Assembly (NCBI RefSeq): GCF_902859705.1
Contig: NZ_CADIJO010000004.1
Location: 62,001 to 126,000 of the forward strand
Direction of reading: 5' to 3'
DNA from: Achromobacter deleyi
GTDB lineage: Bacteria; Pseudomonadota; Gammaproteobacteria; Burkholderiales; Burkholderiaceae_B
Length of the DNA: 64,000 bases
A program made the translations under genes and the position numbers. Positions 61,249 through 64,000 of the stretch are shown here, piece by piece. The notes beneath the pieces were generated by a model. That model saw only the letters and a program-made list of their open reading frames with translations. It was not told the DNA's origin and did no database searches. Position 1 is the first letter of the stretch; the number at the start of each line of letters is the position of its first letter.

Positions 61249-62391
61249 CTACGTCATGTCGAACAGGCGCTTGTGCTCGCGGATGGCGTAGCGGTCGGTC
61301 ATGCCGGCGATGTAGTCCGCAATGGCACGGGCCTGCTCGTTGAACGCCGCCCGGCGATAGTCCGGCGGCAGCAGCCGCGGGTCATCCAGGAAGGCTGCAA
61401 ACAATTCGCGCACGATGCGCCGCGCCTTGGTGGTCATGCGCAGCACCCGATAGTGCCGGTACAGGTTGTCGAACAGGAATTTCTTCAGCTCGTCGGCTTC
61501 GCGGCGAATCACGTCTGAAAACCCGGCCAGCGGCGGCGCACGCCGTACGTCGTCGGCGCTGGCCGGCGCCACATCGCGTATGCGTGCCAGCGACGTCTGC
61601 GTCAGATCGGTGATCAGCGTATTGATCATGCGGCGAATGGTCTCGGCCACCGCCCGGCGCGACGCCAGGCCCGGGTAGCGATCCAGCACCTGGGCATGAT
61701 GCCGCTGGAAAATCGAGACGTCCTGCAATTGTTCGAGCGTTATGAGGCCCGAGCGCAGGCCGTCGTCGATATCGTGGTTGTTGTAGGCCACTTCGTCAGC
61801 CAGGTTGGCCAACTGCGCCTCGAGCGAGGGCTGGGTACGCGACAGGAAGCGTTCGCCCACGGCGCCCAGTTGCCGTGCATGCGCCGCCGAGCAATGCTTG
61901 AGTATGCCCTCGCGCGTTTCGAAGCAGAGGTTCAAACCATTGAAGTCGGCGTAGCGCTCTTCAAGCTCGTCCACCACGCGCAGGCTCTGCAGGTTGTGCT
62001 CGAAGCCGCCCGCCTCGGGCGCCAGCTCGCGCATGCAGGCATTGAGTTCGTCCTGGCCCGCATGGCCGAAGGGCGTGTGGCCCAGGTCATGCGCCAGCGA
62101 AATGGCTTCGGTCAGGTCTTCGGACAGCCCCAGGCTGCGCGCCAGCGTGCGCGCGATCTGCGCCACTTCCAGGCTGTGCGTCAGCCGGGTGCGGAACAGA
62201 TCGCCTTCGTGGTTCACGAAGACCTGGGTCTTGTATTCCAGCCGCCGAAAGGCGCTTGAATGCACGATGCGGTCGCGGTCGCGCTGGAATTCGCTGCGGT
62301 TTTCCGGCGGCGGCTCGGCATAGGTCCGGCCGCGCGATCGGGACGGGTCGGATGCATAGGAAGCCAGTTCTTTCATCTGCGACACCGTCAC
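61249..62391 (-). CDS. Deoxyguanosinetriphosphate triphosphohydrolase-like protein
   Basis: This HD-domain phosphohydrolase has 380 residues and probably hydrolyses dNTPs to nucleoside and triphosphate. The HD residues are in [19 protein letters not shown] and [14 protein letters not shown]; a late [10 protein letters not shown] segment completes the site. It begins with GTG after AGGA, 8 nt from the aroB stop, and is the third gene of the aroK-aroB-dgt operon, common in Betaproteobacteria. Confidence 0.93.
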   Translation of the reverse strand: MTVSQMKELASYASDPSRSRGRTYAEPPPENRSEFQRDRDRIVHSSAFRRLEYKTQVFVNHEGDLFRTRLTHSLEVAQIARTLARSLGLSEDLTEAISLAHDLGHTPFGHAGQDELNACMRELAPEAGGFEHNLQSLRVVDELEERYADFNGLNLCFETREGILKHCSAAHARQLGAVGERFLSRTQPSLEAQLANLADEVAYNNHDIDDGLRSGLITLEQLQDVSIFQRHHAQVLDRYPGLASRRAVAETIRRMINTLITDLTQTSLARIRDVAPASADDVRRAPPLAGFSDVIRREADELKKFLFDNLYRHYRVLRMTTKARRIVRELFAAFLDDPRLLPPDYRRAAFNEQARAIADYIAGMTDRYAIREHKRLFDMT

Positions 62392-62399
62392 TCCTGTCG

Positions 62400-63476
62400 T
62401 TACTCGGTGGTTCGGGCCAGTACGGCACGCACGGCGTCTGCCGGCGCCGCCCGCATCATCGCTTCGCCGATGCGGGTCATGAGCACATAGCGGATTTCAC
62501 CGCCCTCGGTCTTTTTATCGACCTGCATCAGGTCCAGCCAACGTTCGGCGCCCAGGTCGGGCGCCACCGTGGGGCAGCCGATGGCCGCCACCAGGTCGCG
62601 CACGCGCGCCACATCGGCACGCGGAAAACCCGCCACGTCGGCCGACAGCTCGGCAGCCTGCACCATGCCACAGCCCACGGCCTCGCCGTGCAGCCAGGCG
62701 CCGTAGCCCAGGCCGGCCTCGATGGCGTGGCCAAAGGTATGGCCCAGGTTCAGGATCGCGCGCAGGCCGGATTCGCGCTCGTCCTTGCCCACCACCTGCG
62801 CCTTCAGCTCGCAAGAGCGGCGGATGGCATAGGCGATGGCCTGGGGGTCCAGGCTGCGCAGCTTGGGCGCGTTTTCCTCGCACCAGGTCCAGAAATCCGG
62901 ATCCAGGATCAGGCCGTACTTGATGACTTCCGCCAAGCCCGCCGAGACTTCGCGCGCCGGCAGGGTGTTGAGCACGTCGGTGTCGATTTCCACCGCCAGC
63001 GGCTGGTAGAAGGCGCCGATCATGTTCTTGCCCAGCGGGTGGTTCACGGCCGTCTTGCCGCCCACCGACGAATCAACCTGGGCCAGCAGCGTCGTGGGCA
63101 CCTGCACGAAGCGCACGCCGCGCATGTACACCGCGGCGGCAAACCCGGTCATGTCGCCGATTACGCCGCCGCCCAGCGCCACCAGCACGCAGCGCCGGTC
63201 CAGGCGATGTGTCAACAGGGCGTCGAAGATCAGGTTCAGCGACTGCCAGTCTTTATAGGACTCGCCGTCGGGCAATTCGATGCGCAGCACCCGCTTGCCG
63301 GTGCGCGCCAGGGCGGCCTCGGCGCGTTCGCCGTACAGCGCGGCCACCGTGGGGTTGGTGACCACGGCGATGGCGGTGGCGTCGGCGGGAATGCTCTGGT
63401 CCAGGGCGTCCAGGCGGCCCGGCGCGATGCGGATCGGGTACTGCCCGCCCGGGGTGTCGACCTCAACAACGTTCAT
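62400..63476 (-). CDS. aroB: 3-dehydroquinate synthase
   Basis: AroB closes DAHP to 3-dehydroquinate, the second step of the shikimate pathway. The 358-residue product has the NAD-binding [34 protein letters not shown] and metal-site segments [27 protein letters not shown] and [10 protein letters not shown]. Its ATG overlaps the aroK stop by four bases. Confidence 0.97.
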   Translation of the reverse strand: MNVVEVDTPGGQYPIRIAPGRLDALDQSIPADATAIAVVTNPTVAALYGERAEAALARTGKRVLRIELPDGESYKDWQSLNLIFDALLTHRLDRRCVLVALGGGVIGDMTGFAAAVYMRGVRFVQVPTTLLAQVDSSVGGKTAVNHPLGKNMIGAFYQPLAVEIDTDVLNTLPAREVSAGLAEVIKYGLILDPDFWTWCEENAPKLRSLDPQAIAYAIRRSCELKAQVVGKDERESGLRAILNLGHTFGHAIEAGLGYGAWLHGEAVGCGMVQAAELSADVAGFPRADVARVRDLVAAIGCPTVAPDLGAERWLDLMQVDKKTEGGEIRYVLMTRIGEAMMRAAPADAVRAVLARTTE

Positions 63477-64000
63477 ATCTGCTTCTCGAAGGCTTGTAAT
63501 TGCGGCAGCAGCGCCTTGACCAGGGTGTGGATGGGCATCGAGCCCGTTTCCACCACCAGGTCGGCTACTTCTTTATAGAGGGGCTCGCGCAGCGTCATCA
63601 GATCGCGCAGCGTGCCACGGGGATCGGCGGTGGCCAGCAGGGGACGGTTGCGATCGCGGCAAGTCCGGCGGAACAATTCGTCCACGCTGGCCCTCAAATA
63701 GACCACGATGCCCCGCTGGCGCAACCGCAGGCGGTTTTCGGCCGCCAGGATGGCGCCGCCGCCCGTGGCAAGAATTATGTTGCGCCGTTGGGTACACTCT
63801 TCCAAAGCGGCGGCCTCCCGGCGACGGAAACCGGCCTCGCCCTCGATTTCGAAGATTACCGGCACCCGTACGCCGCAACGCGCCTCGAGCTCATGATCCA
63901 GATCGACAAACTCGCGCCCCAGGGCACGCGCCAGGCCACGGCCGATGGTCGTTTTACCGGCACCCATCATCCCCACCAGGAAGACGGGCAGGTCATGCGG
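63473..64000 (-). CDS. aroK: Shikimate kinase (5' end cut by window edge)
   Basis: AroK phosphorylates shikimate. The visible 175 codons read from the window edge as PHDLPVFLVGMMGAGKTTIG, so the GTG at 63976 is inside the gene and the true start lies beyond 64000. The P-loop GMMGAGKTT, ATGGGAILAAENR and LRASVDELFRRTCRDRNRPL are all present. The stop overlaps aroB by four bases. Confidence 0.94.
   Translation of the reverse strand, partial: PHDLPVFLVGMMGAGKTTIGRGLARALGREFVDLDHELEARCGVRVPVIFEIEGEAGFRRREAAALEECTQRRNIILATGGGAILAAENRLRLRQRGIVVYLRASVDELFRRTCRDRNRPLLATADPRGTLRDLMTLREPLYKEVADLVVETGSMPIHTLVKALLPQLQAFEKQI

Noticed and set aside
1-64000. tRNA, rRNA, insertion sequence or prophage genes
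   Set aside because: None was recognised by eye on either strand; no transposase, integrase or phage structural motifs appear in the translated frames. A tRNA scan would settle the RNA genes.

Overview
The window reads as chromosomal DNA of a high-GC betaproteobacterium of the Alcaligenaceae (Bordetella/Achromobacter type). This rests on the high GC of most genes, the compact housekeeping blocks lipA/lipB/DUF493/dat/dacC, birA-coaX, waaA-waaC, fmdB-DUF502-aspS and aroK-aroB-dGTPase, and three DUF4148 exported proteins, a family common in Burkholderiales. The species cannot be fixed from the sequence alone. No rRNA, tRNA, CRISPR array, transposase or prophage gene was recognised.

Region 1 (1-8480) is a surface-polysaccharide locus. 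It holds the tail of a probable galE-like epimerase, an O-antigen-type ABC exporter (wzm/wzt with a glycan-recognising C-terminal domain), a methyltransferase with a coiled-coil tail, and two glycosyltransferases. On the opposite strand lies a three-gene small-flippase / polyprenyl-phosphate glycosyltransferase / multi-membrane-span cassette that resembles serotype-converting gtr systems. Base composition drops towards its right end. Region 2 (8505-24452) is housekeeping: lipoate synthesis (lipA, lipB) split by a DNA-binding-domain-less LacI-like protein and a Sel1-repeat protein; a D-amino-acid transaminase; PBP5-type carboxypeptidase; an Mla/Mce lipid-transport operon; birA-coaX; and the LPS inner-core genes waaC/waaA with a WecA/WbpL-like initiating transferase. 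Region 3 (24693-36023) carries pgi, a CoxG-like protein, two drug/metabolite exporters, an endonuclease/phosphatase-cardiolipin synthase pair, aspS-DUF502-fmdB and an Na+/H+ antiporter-like protein.

Region 4 (36196-40724) is the most unusual part. It is a tightly overlapped four-gene operon: sterol-desaturase-type hydroxylase, fatty-acid desaturase, a KAS III-like ketosynthase fused to a haem-oxygenase-like (probable di-iron) domain, and a 298-residue protein I do not recognise. Three putative iron-oxygen chemistries next to one condensing enzyme suggest an uncharacterised lipid or fatty-acid-derived metabolite.

Region 5 (40862-55995) is metabolic and regulatory: a DapA-like aldolase, free-methionine-sulfoxide reductase, a PLP aminotransferase, ubiA, a saccharopine-dehydrogenase-like enzyme, and malate synthase G with a divergent GntR regulator and paired identical operators. 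It also has two TetR modules with visible palindromic operators. One autoregulates next to a tiny membrane ORF. The other shares an operator motif with two identical tandem DUF4148 genes. A 429-nt gap beside ssb contains imperfect TGTGGA-rich repeats. Region 6 (56286-64000) has an MFS transporter, uvrA, a glutathione transferase, a dGTPase-like protein, aroB and the cut-off aroK.
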